Shown: positions 26,544-36,301, numbered from the stretch's first letter. The stretch is DNA of 64,000 nucleotides from Anaerolineae bacterium (GCA_022823165.1 JAJDXR010000052.1:1-64000), one strand, 5' to 3'. The notes: generated by a model from the letters alone, not told the origin. Numbers and translations are program-made.

Positions 26544-29267
26544 CTAATCGTAGCGCAAGACATTCATGACGCGTTCTGTGAGGGCGACGCGGGCGCTGAG
26601 AAAGGTGGCGGCCCAGCCGATCAGCAAGGCGGCGATCAAAAGCGCCACGGCACTTAGGCGGGCGTCGGCCGGGAGCGGAATGGTGATGCCGCCGCTGGCG
26701 GCCAGCAGGCTGATCAGCAGGACGCTGATGCCGATGCCGAGGACAGCGCTGAGCAAGCCGACTAGGCTTGATTCTATGAACATCACCTGCAGGACGCGGC
26801 GCGATTTTAATCCGATCGCTTTCAAGATGCCGATTTGACGCCGGCGTTCCAGCGTCGACAGCGCCACCGTATTCGCCATGATGGCGGCCGCGGCCAGTAA
26901 CGACAGCAACCCAACGATCGTGGGGATGGCGGCGAATTGATCTATCAGGCGGCTGATCAGACCATCGATAAATTGCACGTCGATTGCCAGCGCGAAGATC
27001 ACCGACGACAGCTCGGTCAAGGCGCGGTTCAATTCGGCTGGGGGAACCTGGAAGGCGTACAAGGTCAAATCGCTGGCGACAGTTGTCGGGAGCACATCGG
27101 GCGGCAGCAGAGCGGTGGCCTCGCCGAAGGACGCTGTTCCTGCCGCCTCGCCGATAATGCCGATAACTTCCAGCTCGATGTCCCCGGCACTGTCGATCCG
27201 GAGGCGGTCGCCGACCGCGATGCTTTGCGCATTTGCGAAAGCAAAGGGCAGGACGATCCGCGGCTGCCCGGCGTCGTCAAGCGTCAGCATACGTCCAGTC
27301 GACACGGCCGGCTGCCCGCTGTAGATATCAGGTTTGTCTGAACGCCAGACCGTAATTTCGAGGGCGCCGTCGCCGTCGATAGCCTGGCCGTTGAGATGCG
27401 TGGCCGCGCTGCCGAAGTTGTCAATTGTCGTTCGATAGTCGATGCTCACGTCTTGCAGCGCGTCGTCGATAGCGCTCTTGATCAGATTGGATGGCAGACC
27501 AGGAAAGGGAAATACGAGCACATTGCCGCCGAAAGCGCGACTAAGCTGGAGGTTCAGCAATTCGCGTGTGCCTTCGCCGACGAAGGTGATGCTGCTCAAG
27601 GCGAACATACCTGCGCACAGCGCCAGGATGGTAATGGCGGTGCGTACGCGATTGGTGGACAGATTGCGCAGCGCCAGGCGCAAGCTAACGCTGCCGAAAG
27701 TGGGCGACTTGCCGATGATCCAGATGATCAGCCAGATTAGGGCAATCAGCAAAGCGAAGATGACGAAGGCGGCGGCGACGCCAATGACGCCGACCAGATA
27801 GGGCGAGGGCAGCGGGCCATCGGCGCGCGCGCTGAGTGGTCCGGCGCGCTCTGTTTCGTTGCTACCGCCCGCAGGCAGGGCTTGGTCTTGCGCCTCAACT
27901 TCAGCCATGCGCTTGGCGGTCAATTCAAAAGAGGGACGCACGATCTGACCGACGACCAGGCCCAGACTGATGGTCACGAATACCAGCAGCGCCAGCGACT
28001 GCAAGATGCCCAGCGCCACCAGGTGGTTTTCATTGGGGCGCAGGATGATGCTGGGGCGGACCTTGACAGCGGTCAATATGGGAGCGACGCCGAAGATGGC
28101 CGTCACGACCAGCCCCAGCGTGAAGCCGAACACCAGCGCCTCCGGGTAGATTTTCCAGATGAGCGGTTGGCGCAAAGCCACAGCGCCGTATTCGTTGACG
28201 ATGACGCTGAGACCGATGCCGACAATGATGCCCAGCAAGCTGCCGATGACCCCGAGCATCAGCGCCTCGGTGAAAAACAGGGCGGCAACCTGGCGCCCGC
28301 GCAAGCCGAAAGTCTTAATAGCGGCGACTTCTGAAGTGCGGCGGCGAACCAGCACCAGCATGGTATTCATGATGCCGACGCCACCGACCAGCAGCGCCCC
28401 CAAGCCCATCACTACGACAAAATCGCCGAGATACTGTGAAACCACTTGGTAGCGCTCGAGAAAGTCGTAGATGTCGGTCGAGCGCAGGCCCGCCACCAGC
28501 GCTTCAACTTCAACGGCGAGCTGGTCGAGCCTGTCTTCGTTTGGCGGTTCGGCAAACCGCAGAGCGATGCGATTGGGCGCGAAATCCTGGTTGATAACCG
28601 CCTGAGCGTTGCCCAGGTCAAAATAAGCAAAACCAAAGAAAGCGTTCAGGAAATTGGTGACGCTGCTCTCTTCCGCGACCGAGACAATGCCGCGTACGGT
28701 GTAGGCTTCCTGCGTACCGCTGACTCGTACGCTGTCGCCGAGGCTGATGTCGCCTTGCTGCGCCAGGTTGTCGCTGATGACCACATCGTTGCCGCCGGTG
28801 AAGAGGTCGGCCAGGGCGGCATCGGGCGGGTCGATGGCGCGGATTGTATGCGTCGGCGGATAGCTTTGCGGGTCAATGAAGTTGCTGCCGATGAAGCTGG
28901 GGCGGCCGAATTGCCCGGCGCCGGCTTTTGTAATCTGCATATTGCGCCCGCTCATAAAGGCGGAGGTCGTGGCGCCCTTGCCCTCTGCCCAGGCCAGCAG
29001 CGTCTGGAGCTCTTCGGGCGTAAAAGCGCGGGGATCGTTGCTGCCGAATCCGCCGAAGATGTTGTCGTTACGAAGCAGCAGGTCGCCCTTGACCTCGACC
29101 CGCACATTGTTGGTTAAGGTATCGCCGATGGCGAGGCCAAGCGAGCGCAAAGCCACAACGGTCGCCACGCCGGCGGTGATGCACAGAATGGCCAAGGTTG
29201 TCCAGCGTCCGCCGCGGCGGATATTGCGCAGGGCGTACATCCAGTAGAAATACAGGCGGTGGATCAT
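26544..29267 (-). CDS. MacB/FtsX-type ABC transporter permease, two-module
   Basis: 907 residues. The N-terminal module has a first membrane helix (WTTLAILCITAGVATVVAL), a large extracytoplasmic domain and an FtsX-type triple-helix unit near 290-390 (VVMGLGALLVGGVGIMNTMLVLV). After a cytoplasmic or periplasmic linker a second unit repeats the design (RVRTAITILALCAGMFALSSI; final helices LLSLLAAAAIMANTVALSTLERRR, LVGLLSAVLGIGISVLLISLL and VALLIAALLIGWAATFL). Such two-module permeases work with a LolD/MacB-like ATPase to move lipoproteins, peptides or other envelope substrates. No ATPase is adjacent here; one begins at the right window edge but is about 34 kb away. Confidence 0.87.
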   Translation of the reverse strand: MIHRLYFYWMYALRNIRRGGRWTTLAILCITAGVATVVALRSLGLAIGDTLTNNVRVEVKGDLLLRNDNIFGGFGSNDPRAFTPEELQTLLAWAEGKGATTSAFMSGRNMQITKAGAGQFGRPSFIGSNFIDPQSYPPTHTIRAIDPPDAALADLFTGGNDVVISDNLAQQGDISLGDSVRVSGTQEAYTVRGIVSVAEESSVTNFLNAFFGFAYFDLGNAQAVINQDFAPNRIALRFAEPPNEDRLDQLAVEVEALVAGLRSTDIYDFLERYQVVSQYLGDFVVVMGLGALLVGGVGIMNTMLVLVRRRTSEVAAIKTFGLRGRQVAALFFTEALMLGVIGSLLGIIVGIGLSVIVNEYGAVALRQPLIWKIYPEALVFGFTLGLVVTAIFGVAPILTAVKVRPSIILRPNENHLVALGILQSLALLVFVTISLGLVVGQIVRPSFELTAKRMAEVEAQDQALPAGGSNETERAGPLSARADGPLPSPYLVGVIGVAAAFVIFALLIALIWLIIWIIGKSPTFGSVSLRLALRNLSTNRVRTAITILALCAGMFALSSITFVGEGTRELLNLQLSRAFGGNVLVFPFPGLPSNLIKSAIDDALQDVSIDYRTTIDNFGSAATHLNGQAIDGDGALEITVWRSDKPDIYSGQPAVSTGRMLTLDDAGQPRIVLPFAFANAQSIAVGDRLRIDSAGDIELEVIGIIGEAAGTASFGEATALLPPDVLPTTVASDLTLYAFQVPPAELNRALTELSSVIFALAIDVQFIDGLISRLIDQFAAIPTIVGLLSLLAAAAIMANTVALSTLERRRQIGILKAIGLKSRRVLQVMFIESSLVGLLSAVLGIGISVLLISLLAASGGITIPLPADARLSAVALLIAALLIGWAATFLSARVALTERVMNVLRYD

Positions 29268-29280
29268 CGGCGTCTTCTTG

Positions 29281-29298
29281 TGATCAATCGTTTGATCA
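29281..29298. promoter_or_regulatory. Inverted repeat upstream of the MacB-like permease gene
   Basis: TGATCAA (29281-29287), TCGT, TTGATCA (29292-29298): perfect 7-bp arms, 14 bases upstream of the permease start at 29267. It could be an operator or a small 5' hairpin; no regulator is evident nearby. Confidence 0.4.
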
Positions 29299-29418
29299 TC
29301 GTTTGTTAAATTGTTCAGTCAAGTCTAGGTTAGTTTCGATGTGTATAAAAGGCAGGTTTTTGCGCTTGACTTCTTAATTGCATACGTTTCCGCCGGGGCT
29401 TGGTTGCGCGGCCGCCGC

Positions 29419-29447
29419 TTGTCGCCCGAGAGCCTGTCGACTATATT
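29419..29447 (+). promoter_or_regulatory. Promoter for the PuuD-like amidotransferase gene
   Basis: TTGTCG (29419-29424), 17 bases, TATATT (29442-29447). The predicted start near 29454 coincides with the inverted repeat at 29454-29469. Confidence 0.5.
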
Positions 29448-29453
29448 TGACGC

Positions 29454-29469
29454 AGTTCCATGTGGAACT
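29454..29469. promoter_or_regulatory. Operator-like palindrome at the amidotransferase promoter
   Basis: AGTTCCA (29454-29460), TG, TGGAACT (29463-29469): a perfect inverted repeat of 7-bp arms directly at the predicted transcription start, 19 bases before the ATG at 29489. Confidence 0.5.
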
Positions 29470-29488
29470 CGACATCAAGGACAATCCA

Positions 29489-30238
29489 ATGAACAAACCA
29501 CTAATCGGCATCACGACCGGCGGGCGCGGCGAGGGTTATATCCAGTCGCGACATTACCGCGAATTCTTCAGTACGCCGGCGCCTTATGTCGATGCGGTGC
29601 GGCGTGCTGGAGGTATCGCATTACTCTTGCCTGCGGCCGTTTCGGAATGGGAGCAGCTCTTGCCCATGTTGGACGGCATCGTGGTGACGGGCGGCACGGA
29701 TATCGATCCGGTGGAGTACGGAGGCAATCATCGGCACCCTAATGTGCTGCCGCCCGATCGCGAACGAGACCGGAGCGAACTGGCCTTGGCGCGGCGGCTG
29801 CTGGATGAAGGGGATACGCCGACCCTCTGCATCTGCCGCGGCCTGCAGATACTTAATGTAGCGGCCGGCGGGACGCTGCATGAACACATCCCCGATATAC
29901 GCGCTGACGATATCCATCGCGACGAGGCGGGTTTGTGGGCGATGCAGAATGTGCATGTTAAACCCGACAGCTTGGTTGCAGCTGTTATGGGCAAGACAGC
30001 GCTCCGCACATCCTCGGGCCATCATCAGGCAGCGCGCGATTTGGGCGCCGGCCTGCGCGTAGTGGCGGAGGCTGAAGACGGCATCATCGAAGCTTTGGAA
30101 GCGCCGGCGCATGCCTGGCTGATCGCCGTGCAGTGGCACCCTGAGGTGACGGCGGCGCATGACAAGAGCCAGCAGGCGCTGTTTGACGGCTTGGTGGAAA
30201 ATGCGCGGAAACGACAGCGGGAGCGAATGCCCGGCTAG
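29489..30238 (+). CDS. Gamma-glutamyl-gamma-aminobutyrate hydrolase-like amidotransferase (PuuD family)
   Basis: 249 residues, class I glutamine amidotransferase fold. The nucleophile cysteine is in LCICRGLQILN and the catalytic histidine-glutamate in VQWHPEVT; GIVVTGGTDIDP is the oxyanion/strand signature. Family members hydrolyse gamma-glutamyl amides, for example in putrescine breakdown. ATG at 29489 is preceded by AAGGA seven bases upstream and gives the usual family length; the longer open frame is promoter DNA. Its TAG shares the palindrome CTAG (30235-30238) with the stop of the convergent membrane-protein gene. Confidence 0.85.
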   Translation: MNKPLIGITTGGRGEGYIQSRHYREFFSTPAPYVDAVRRAGGIALLLPAAVSEWEQLLPMLDGIVVTGGTDIDPVEYGGNHRHPNVLPPDRERDRSELALARRLLDEGDTPTLCICRGLQILNVAAGGTLHEHIPDIRADDIHRDEAGLWAMQNVHVKPDSLVAAVMGKTALRTSSGHHQAARDLGAGLRVVAEAEDGIIEALEAPAHAWLIAVQWHPEVTAAHDKSQQALFDGLVENARKRQRERMPG

Positions 30239-32757
30239 TCCAGCGACAGACGACTGATTGCAAATTCGCGTTCGAAACGGGTATTGTCGCTAAGCGCCGC
30301 GCCCGGCACACTGACGCCAGTCTCAAAGTCGTAGAGAATCATATTCACCTGATAGGCGCCCGTCCCCAAAGGTCCTATATCTATGCGGTGACGCGCGATG
30401 GCTTGGTCGCGGACGACGAAGTCCTGATTGTAAACTTTGCTGCCGCCGGCGTCGATGAACTGAATGGAAACGGAGTGCTTGTCCGCCGGCAATTGCTCCC
30501 AGAGGAAATAGAGATCGAGGAAACTGTCATTCTCATTGATGATCAGATTGCCGAGAATCGCATCGTTGTCATATCTAAGCCCAAGCGGGTCGGCGGAGGC
30601 CGCCAACGCGCAGGGGAAGCCGCGCCGCAAGTGTAAGCTGACCACAGCGCTGTCCGTTTGAAGCAGGCCGCCGCAGGCCGTAAAGTCCTGGGCAACCCAC
30701 TGCTGGTAGTCAGCCAGCGCTCGCGGATCAGTATGACGTGGATCATAAGCGATAAGTATCACATCCTGCGCCGAGAGCGCGGCATCGGGGTCAACTGCCG
30801 GAAGCCGCGGGCTCGGTGTCCGCTGGCCGGCGAGATCCTCTACGCGCAGTGGCGCGATGTTGGCGGAGCTTGGATCCAAAGCCGCATAATAATCAAAGAG
30901 TTGCCCGTCCGTCATCGCATAGGAGTGAATGCTCAGGACGGCTACCGAATTCGCGGACGCAGCCAGACCGTCGCCATAAAGACCGGCCGGAATTTCATTC
31001 AGTCCGGCGCTCAAGACGGCCGTGCTGGAGCAATTGAGATGCAAGTCTTCCACGCGATAGATTGACACGGAATCATCTTCGTAGGCCGCCGGCAGATAGA
31101 ATACGGCTTTGGCTTCTTTGGCGAGGCTGCGCCAGTATCGATGCAGGACAATATGCGTGAAGCCGTCTGCGAGCAGTTCTTGCTGAGCGGCGATGAATTC
31201 GGCGCGCTTCCCCGGCAGGCAGGCGACAGCCCGGTTCATCTCCCAGGCTTGAAGGATAAGATTGTCCTTGATGTAATCGAATGCGACCGCCGGCGTACGC
31301 GTCGGACGACCCGCCACATGAGGATAACCGTTGAAAGATTGGTACATGCCGTAGACTTTGTAGTGCCTGACGTCAAACGGCAGGTTGATCAAGTGTATGG
31401 ATTCCTGGTCGGGCTCCTGGCGCAACCATTCGAAATGCGTCAGCCGCTCCTTGGGCAGGATAAAAGGCGCTTGCAACTGGTAATATTCAAAAGCGGTAGC
31501 GCCGGTCAAAAGCAGAATGACGATCAGGCGGCGTTTCTCCGAAACAGCCCGCAAGCATGTAGTCAAGCCAAAACAGGCGAGAACCGCAAAGGGAAATAAT
31601 GTGCCGGCGTGGAAGTTGTCCGCCGCCCAAAATGGACGGAAGAGATGAGGAAACGCTTGCGTGAGATAATACTTAGGCAAGACTATATGATAATAATCAA
31701 CGTCATTGATCGAAAGGAAGGACCCGAGACGCAGCACAAAAAAGGGCAGAAAAAGCGCCAGCCAGGGCGCCAGCCGGCGGCGGACTTTGCCGCGAGCGAA
31801 AGCCAAGACGACCAGAAGCATAGGAATGTAGCCGAGGAATACTACGTTGGTCCAGCTGCTATCAAACGAGTCTATGGGAAAGAGGCTGTTGAGTATTGGC
31901 GTCGTAATCGGATGTTGAGTGTTCACGAAGTATCCCAGCAGATCCGTGGCGCGATCTTTGCCCGTTTTTTTGGATAGCGCGTCGGACAGCCCCTGCGGGT
32001 CGATAAGCATCGGATAAAAACGCAAAGCGAGGAAAGCGCCAAGAACCAGACACAGCGCGAAAACACTGCGCCAGTAGCTGCGGTCTTGCCAGCGGCGGGC
32101 GGCAAAGTACAGCAGGTAAGCCGCGAGCATCAACAAGAGGCAGACGAGGGAATACATCCCAATAAAAGCTGTCATGCCCATCAAGACGCCGGCGACCAGC
32201 ATGAGTTTCAGCCGATCTTCCAGCAGGCCGCGATGAAGATAATAGAGCGAGAGCGGGATCGTCGCGATGAAGGCGATATTGGGGTGCGCCGGGCGCGTCA
32301 GAATAAAGGCGCCCGCGCCAAATACAACGGAACCGAATAGCGCGACCCACTTGTCCCGAAACAAGTAATTCAAATACACATAGCCGGCGGCGGCTGTGGC
32401 GAAAGACAGCAGCAAAAACGTCAAGTTAAAGGCATTTGACGCTGGCATGACTGCCTGCAAAGCTGCGAAGACGAACATGTGCGGCAGGCTGAAGTTGTGG
32501 AAGGCCAGCGATACGCCCGTCGGATGAAACAGCAGGTCTGTATAGTAGAAATCAGCCTGACCGCTAATCAGCAGCTTTAGATACCAGGCGTCCCAGAACA
32601 GCATATTGGCGTCGATGTTTGCGCCGACCAGCCAGAAGCTCTGCCTATCAAACACCTGAAGCACAGTCGGCCAGGTCATCACGACAATGATCAGCGGCAT
32701 GATAATGAAGAAATGGATATGCTTCCGCAGCGGACCGGTCAGTTCTTTCAATTGCAC
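30235..32757 (-). CDS. Large polytopic membrane protein (GT-C/YfhO-like), function unknown
   Basis: 840 residues. The N-terminal half carries about ten hydrophobic helices (IMPLIIVVMTWPTVL, VALFGSVVFGAGAFIL, LMLVAGVLMGMTAFIGMYSL, VFALCLVLGAFLALRFY and others). Between the first two are short loops with DANMLFWDAWYL, an acidic loop like those of GT-C glycosyltransferases. The C-terminal ~350 residues are soluble and probably extracytoplasmic, ending in a beta-rich part. The architecture fits lipid-linked sugar transferases or YfhO-like envelope proteins, but I cannot name a family. It is monocistronic and shares its stop codon bases with the PuuD-like gene. Confidence 0.6.
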   Translation of the reverse strand: MQLKELTGPLRKHIHFFIIMPLIIVVMTWPTVLQVFDRQSFWLVGANIDANMLFWDAWYLKLLISGQADFYYTDLLFHPTGVSLAFHNFSLPHMFVFAALQAVMPASNAFNLTFLLLSFATAAAGYVYLNYLFRDKWVALFGSVVFGAGAFILTRPAHPNIAFIATIPLSLYYLHRGLLEDRLKLMLVAGVLMGMTAFIGMYSLVCLLLMLAAYLLYFAARRWQDRSYWRSVFALCLVLGAFLALRFYPMLIDPQGLSDALSKKTGKDRATDLLGYFVNTQHPITTPILNSLFPIDSFDSSWTNVVFLGYIPMLLVVLAFARGKVRRRLAPWLALFLPFFVLRLGSFLSINDVDYYHIVLPKYYLTQAFPHLFRPFWAADNFHAGTLFPFAVLACFGLTTCLRAVSEKRRLIVILLLTGATAFEYYQLQAPFILPKERLTHFEWLRQEPDQESIHLINLPFDVRHYKVYGMYQSFNGYPHVAGRPTRTPAVAFDYIKDNLILQAWEMNRAVACLPGKRAEFIAAQQELLADGFTHIVLHRYWRSLAKEAKAVFYLPAAYEDDSVSIYRVEDLHLNCSSTAVLSAGLNEIPAGLYGDGLAASANSVAVLSIHSYAMTDGQLFDYYAALDPSSANIAPLRVEDLAGQRTPSPRLPAVDPDAALSAQDVILIAYDPRHTDPRALADYQQWVAQDFTACGGLLQTDSAVVSLHLRRGFPCALAASADPLGLRYDNDAILGNLIINENDSFLDLYFLWEQLPADKHSVSIQFIDAGGSKVYNQDFVVRDQAIARHRIDIGPLGTGAYQVNMILYDFETGVSVPGAALSDNTRFEREFAISRLSLD

Positions 32758-32844
32758 AGGCAGCGGCCCTCATCGCATGTTGGCGCTAGTGATAGCAAGC
32801 GGTTCATGGAAGTTTACCTGCGACTGTCGCAGTTGGACGGCTGG

Positions 32845-33924
32845 TCAACTTGAAATTTGCCGGCTTTGCGAGAGTTCCAGCCACCTTGGGGCGTCTTTGG
32901 CAAAATAGCTGACGATCATATCGGCGCCGGCGCGCTTGATGCAGATGAGGCTTTCCAGCGCCGTCGCTTCGAGATCCAGCCAGCCTTGTTTGGCGGCGGC
33001 ATGAATCATGGCGTATTCCCCGCTGACCTGGTAGGCCGCCAGCGGCAGGTCAACAGTTCGGCGCGCCTCGCTCAGAATGTCCAGGCTGGGCAGCGCTGGT
33101 TTGACCATCAGCATATCGGCCCCTTGCTCGACATCCAGCGCGATTTCCCGCATGGCTTCGCGGCGGTTGGCGGGGTCCAGCTGATATTGCTTGCGATCGC
33201 CGAAGCTGGGCGGGCTCTCGGCGGCGTCGCGAAAGGGGCTGTACAAGACGCTGGCCAATTTCGTGGCGTAGCTCAAAATCGCCACATGGCTGTGGCCATC
33301 CTCATCCAGCGCGGACCGGATCGCAGCCACCATGCCGTCGACCATGCCGGAAGGCGCGATGATGTCGGCGCCGGCGCGGGCGTGGACGGCTGAAGCGCGG
33401 CCCAGCAGCTCCAGCGTCGGATCGTTCAGCAGGTAGCCCAGCGGCAGGTTGGGATCAAAGTAGGGGCTGCCAGGCGAGTTGGTGATGCCGCAATGTCCGT
33501 GGTCGGTATATTCGCAGAAGCACATATCGGAGATGACAACCAGTGAGGGCGCGGCATCTTTGATGACGCGGATCGCCCGCGGGATGATGCCGTCCTCGCT
33601 GTAATTGCCGCTGCCGCAAGCGTCCTTGTGTTCAGGGATACCGAAAAGGATCACCGCGGGTATGCCCAGGGCGGCGATGGCTTGCGCCTCGGCCGGCAAA
33701 CGGTCGAGCGGCCACTGGAATTGCCCGGGCATGGAGTCTATCGGCAGCTGCGAATCTTCGCCGTAACGGATGAATAGCGGATAAATGAAGTCGGCCGGGC
33801 TTAGCGCTGTCTCGCGCACCAGGTCGCGCATGGCGGACGAAAGGCGCAGCCGCCGCGGTCGCGCCCGCGGTCGCCGAAATGACGCCAGTTTTTTGTTCCC
33901 GGTCTCTAGTGTCAGCTCCGCCAT
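32845..33924 (-). CDS. hemB: Porphobilinogen synthase (delta-aminolevulinic acid dehydratase)
   Basis: 359 residues; condenses two 5-aminolevulinates to porphobilinogen in tetrapyrrole synthesis. The zinc-site cysteines are present in [14 protein letters not shown], and both Schiff-base lysines are seen ([18 protein letters not shown] and [12 protein letters not shown]). [30 protein letters not shown] is the classic N-terminal arm start. The open frame reaches 33990 but the ATG at 33924 (MAELTLETG) fits better; an ATG at 33945 is also possible and neither has a strong ribosome-binding site. No other heme gene is nearby. A family C repeat lies just upstream. Confidence 0.93.
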   Translation of the reverse strand: MAELTLETGNKKLASFRRPRARPRRLRLSSAMRDLVRETALSPADFIYPLFIRYGEDSQLPIDSMPGQFQWPLDRLPAEAQAIAALGIPAVILFGIPEHKDACGSGNYSEDGIIPRAIRVIKDAAPSLVVISDMCFCEYTDHGHCGITNSPGSPYFDPNLPLGYLLNDPTLELLGRASAVHARAGADIIAPSGMVDGMVAAIRSALDEDGHSHVAILSYATKLASVLYSPFRDAAESPPSFGDRKQYQLDPANRREAMREIALDVEQGADMLMVKPALPSLDILSEARRTVDLPLAAYQVSGEYAMIHAAAKQGWLDLEATALESLICIKRAGADMIVSYFAKDAPRWLELSQSRQISS

Positions 33925-33982
33925 AATGTGCCTGCCAGTAAACATAAGTAAGTCATGCAAATCTCGTCTCAAGAAATTTTCT

Positions 33983-34146
33983 TCTATCACAGAGGAATAT
34001 GAGGGTATACGGAGGGTTTTGTACTGGTTCTATTTGCTCGCATTCATGCCATTATGTGTCATTAGGAACACTGTCGCTGGCAGACAATGACTGAAAGGCT
34101 TTATTCGGTGTTCTCTGTGTATCCTCTGTGTCCTCTGTGGTAAGTA
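33983..34146. repeat. Family C inverted-end element (copy C4)
   Basis: TTCTATCACAGAGGAATATG (from 33982) opposes TCCTCTGTGTCCTCTGTGGT (to about 34141). It is about 160 bp, in the gap between the hemB start and the nitroreductase stop. Confidence 0.78.
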
Positions 34147-34203
34147 TTTGCATGACTTACTCGCAATTACTGCCTATTTAACGCGGCTTCATGCCAGGCG
34201 GCG

Positions 34204-34719
34204 CTACCAGGATTCCCAATGCGCGACATCGTCGATGAGGCGGCGGCCGCCCGCTTGCAGGGGCTTGCCGGCTGCGTCGGCATCGGCGGGATAGCCAAAG
34301 GAAATCACCAGCCGCGTTTGATAATCAGCCGGTATGCCGAGCAAGACGCGCGCCTTGTCGGGATGGTAGATCGTGCCCAGGCAGGAGCCGACGCCGATCT
34401 CGGTAGCGGCCAATTGCATATAGGCCGCGCTCTGGCCGGCGTCGAAGAAATGCCAGAGCGTACGTTCGTTCTGCGCCGGCACGACGATCACTACGCAGAG
34501 CGCCGCCCCGGCCACATGCCCCATGCCCGCGCCCAGCTCGGCGATTTGCGCCAAACGCGCCTTGTCTTGCACGGCGATGAAATGCCAGGGCTGGCTGTTC
34601 TTTGAGCTTTGCGAGCGCCGGCCCGCATTCAGAATACGGTCGATGTGAGCCGGCTGCAGCGGCTGGTCGCGGAATTGGCGTATGGCGCGTTTACTCTGGA
34701 TGGCGTCCCAAACATTCAT
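34204..34719 (-). CDS. Nitroreductase-family FMN protein
   Basis: 171 residues, the compact form of the family. N-terminal SKRAIRQFRDQPL provides the Arg residues that bind the FMN phosphate; SSKNSQPWHFIAV is the second signature, and the C-terminus has ISFGYPAD with a basic tail. Members reduce nitro compounds, flavins or quinones with NAD(P)H. ATG at 34719 begins the usual MNVWDAI start. It stands alone between a family C repeat and a roughly 300-base non-coding stretch. Confidence 0.9.
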   Translation of the reverse strand: MNVWDAIQSKRAIRQFRDQPLQPAHIDRILNAGRRSQSSKNSQPWHFIAVQDKARLAQIAELGAGMGHVAGAALCVVIVVPAQNERTLWHFFDAGQSAAYMQLAATEIGVGSCLGTIYHPDKARVLLGIPADYQTRLVISFGYPADADAAGKPLQAGGRRLIDDVAHWESW

Positions 34720-35015
34720 AATTGTCCTCGTTCAGGCTGACGTTGCTTGCAGTATGGCGCTTGCCGGTCAAAATGGCAACTATCGGGGAGTGGCTGTAAT
34801 CGTGGATATGGGACGCAAAGCGAGCTCGGCACTGGGGGATTAAGCACAGAGACCACAGAGCGCACTAGAGATATGTTTTGTTTGCTCTGAAGCTGTTGCA
34901 TCCACAAAATTCGCCACTTCCACTATCGTTGGGTGAAGCACATGGGTCAGAATGCGGGCCAGTATGTCGGCTTGCGGGCGACGGCAGTCCCGGGCTTGAG
35001 ATTGCGGACGCGCGG
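34720..35015. other. Non-coding stretch with a lone CACAGAG arm
   Basis: 296 bases without a credible gene. A single family C-like arm (GCACAGAGACCACAGAGCG, about 34844-34863) has no inverted partner within 300 bases. A GGGGAGTGGCTG segment at 34785-34796 faintly recalls family B. The open frame at 34865-35134 is the antisense/offset shadow of the small gene next to it. Confidence 0.5.
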
Positions 35016-35246
35016 CTAATCGTCCACTTTGACGCCGGAGGCCGCTGTTGAGGCCAACAAGGCGCCATAAGACTGCATTTCACTGCGCAGCATGTCGTTG
35101 ATCTCAGCCTCGTATACCATTTGCGCTTCGACATCGGCTTCCAGGGCGAACTCGACCATGACCTCGGCGACCGAGTGCTTCACCGTCCGTTTGATCAAGT
35201 CCTCCAGCTCACTTACCGTTAGCTCAGCGATGGCTCGTCTGTCCAT
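35016..35246 (-). CDS. Small conserved-looking alpha-helical protein
   Basis: About 76 residues from ATG 35246 (MDRRAIAELTVSELEDL). It is rich in Glu, Ala and Val with an amphipathic pattern (IKRTVKHSVAEVMVEFALEAD) and ends VKVDD. I do not recognise it by name; the ELTVSELEDLIKRTV opening resembles small helical proteins often found as antitoxin-sized or regulatory genes. The frame is open to a TTG at 35288, which directly follows AAGGAG with no spacing, so that start is unlikely although the ribosome-binding site is striking. No toxin-like partner is adjacent. Confidence 0.5.
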   Translation of the reverse strand: MDRRAIAELTVSELEDLIKRTVKHSVAEVMVEFALEADVEAQMVYEAEINDMLRSEMQSYGALLASTAASGVKVDD

Positions 35247-35556
35247 ATCACTTGGGCGGATCAGCCGCTCGGCGTCTGATCGTCCCAACTCCTTTCGTCT
35301 GCGGATACCTTGATTGTAGCCCCGGTCAGGCGCTTTCGCCCTAGCCGCCGGGAAATTTTACACGCTTCTGACAATTAGCGATTGACGCTCGCCTAAAGTC
35401 ATATACGGCTTAACAGTCCAAAAGGCGCAGCCGCAGGCTATTCTCAACAGCCGCGCGGCGCTGGCTATGACAACAAACGGATACAGGCGACCTTGCCGAA
35501 CGCGGCCGACTGTGTGACACTGCGCGCTGACACTTAAAGCGCTATGGGAGCGGTGG
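35247..35556. other. Intergenic stretch, no gene recognised
   Basis: 310 bases between two divergent genes. It should hold both promoters; TTGACG near 35382 is a possible -35 element but has no well-spaced -10. I see no repeat family member, RNA gene or coding sequence here. Confidence 0.4.
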
Positions 35557-36285
35557 ATGTCGCTGCTTTTAGCCGGCCTTATCATGTTTGGCGGCAGTAT
35601 CGCGCAAGGCGCGATCGGCTTCGCGCTGGGCATGATCGCTGTGCCGCTGCTGGTGGAGGCCGGCTTCAGCTTGTCGCAATCGGTGGCGCTGACGACCTTG
35701 GCCATCGGCATTCAGGTGCTCTTTAGCGCCTGGAAGCTGCGCGCTCATATCCCCTGGCCGGAAGTAAAGCTGGCGGCTGTCTTGCGTTATCTTACGGTAC
35801 CGATTGGCGTATTGTTGCTGCTTTCAGTGGAGAGTCTGGATACGGGCGCGGTCAAGCGGCTGGTGGGCTTGGGACTGCTGCTGGGCTTGGGGCTGCGGAG
35901 CCTGGCGCGCAGCGAGAACGTCCGCGAGTTGCCGCTGGCGCTTTCGGCGGCAGCCTTTGCTCTCAGCGGCGTCCTGCAAGGCTTGGCGGCTATGGGCGGG
36001 CCGCCGCTGGTGCTGTGGATGACGACGCGCGATTTCCGAGCCAGGCAAGCCCGGGCTTTTACGCTGACGCTTTTCCTGCTTAACGCGCCGCTTCAAGTGC
36101 TGCTGCTGCTGTTTCTATCCCAGACGATGACAGTCGATGCGCTGCTGCTGGCGCTGATTTTGACGCCGGTCATCTACGTCGGAACACTGATCGGCCTGCG
36201 CATCGGCGACCGATTCTCCAAGCAGTTGCTGAATCGAGTCGCCTTGATCGTTCTGGTTGTCATCGCGACCAACGCCATCTTGTAG
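35557..36285 (+). CDS. TauE/SafE-family membrane permease
   Basis: 242 residues with about eight hydrophobic helices in two related halves. Each half opens with a family motif: GGSIAQGAIGFALGMIAVPLL at residues 8-28 and LSGVLQGLAAMGGPPLVLWM around 130-150. Members export or import sulfite, sulfoacetate, sulfonates or similar organic anions. GGGAG lies six bases before the ATG. The decarboxylase gene follows after 16 bases on the same strand, so the two are probably co-transcribed, perhaps linking anion export with amino-acid decarboxylation; that link is speculative. Confidence 0.85.
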   Translation: MSLLLAGLIMFGGSIAQGAIGFALGMIAVPLLVEAGFSLSQSVALTTLAIGIQVLFSAWKLRAHIPWPEVKLAAVLRYLTVPIGVLLLLSVESLDTGAVKRLVGLGLLLGLGLRSLARSENVRELPLALSAAAFALSGVLQGLAAMGGPPLVLWMTTRDFRARQARAFTLTLFLLNAPLQVLLLLFLSQTMTVDALLLALILTPVIYVGTLIGLRIGDRFSKQLLNRVALIVLVVIATNAIL

Positions 36286-36301
36286 AGAGGACTGCCCGGC
36301 G

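Noticed and set aside
26544..29267. MacB-like permease and the ATPase at the right edge as one transporter
   Set aside because: They are some 34 kb apart with unrelated genes between; each probably has a closer partner outside the window.
34865..35134. 89-residue minus-strand frame next to the small helical protein
   Set aside because: Overlaps the more protein-like frame 35016-35246; its composition (Ser, Pro, Cys-rich) is typical of a shifted frame.
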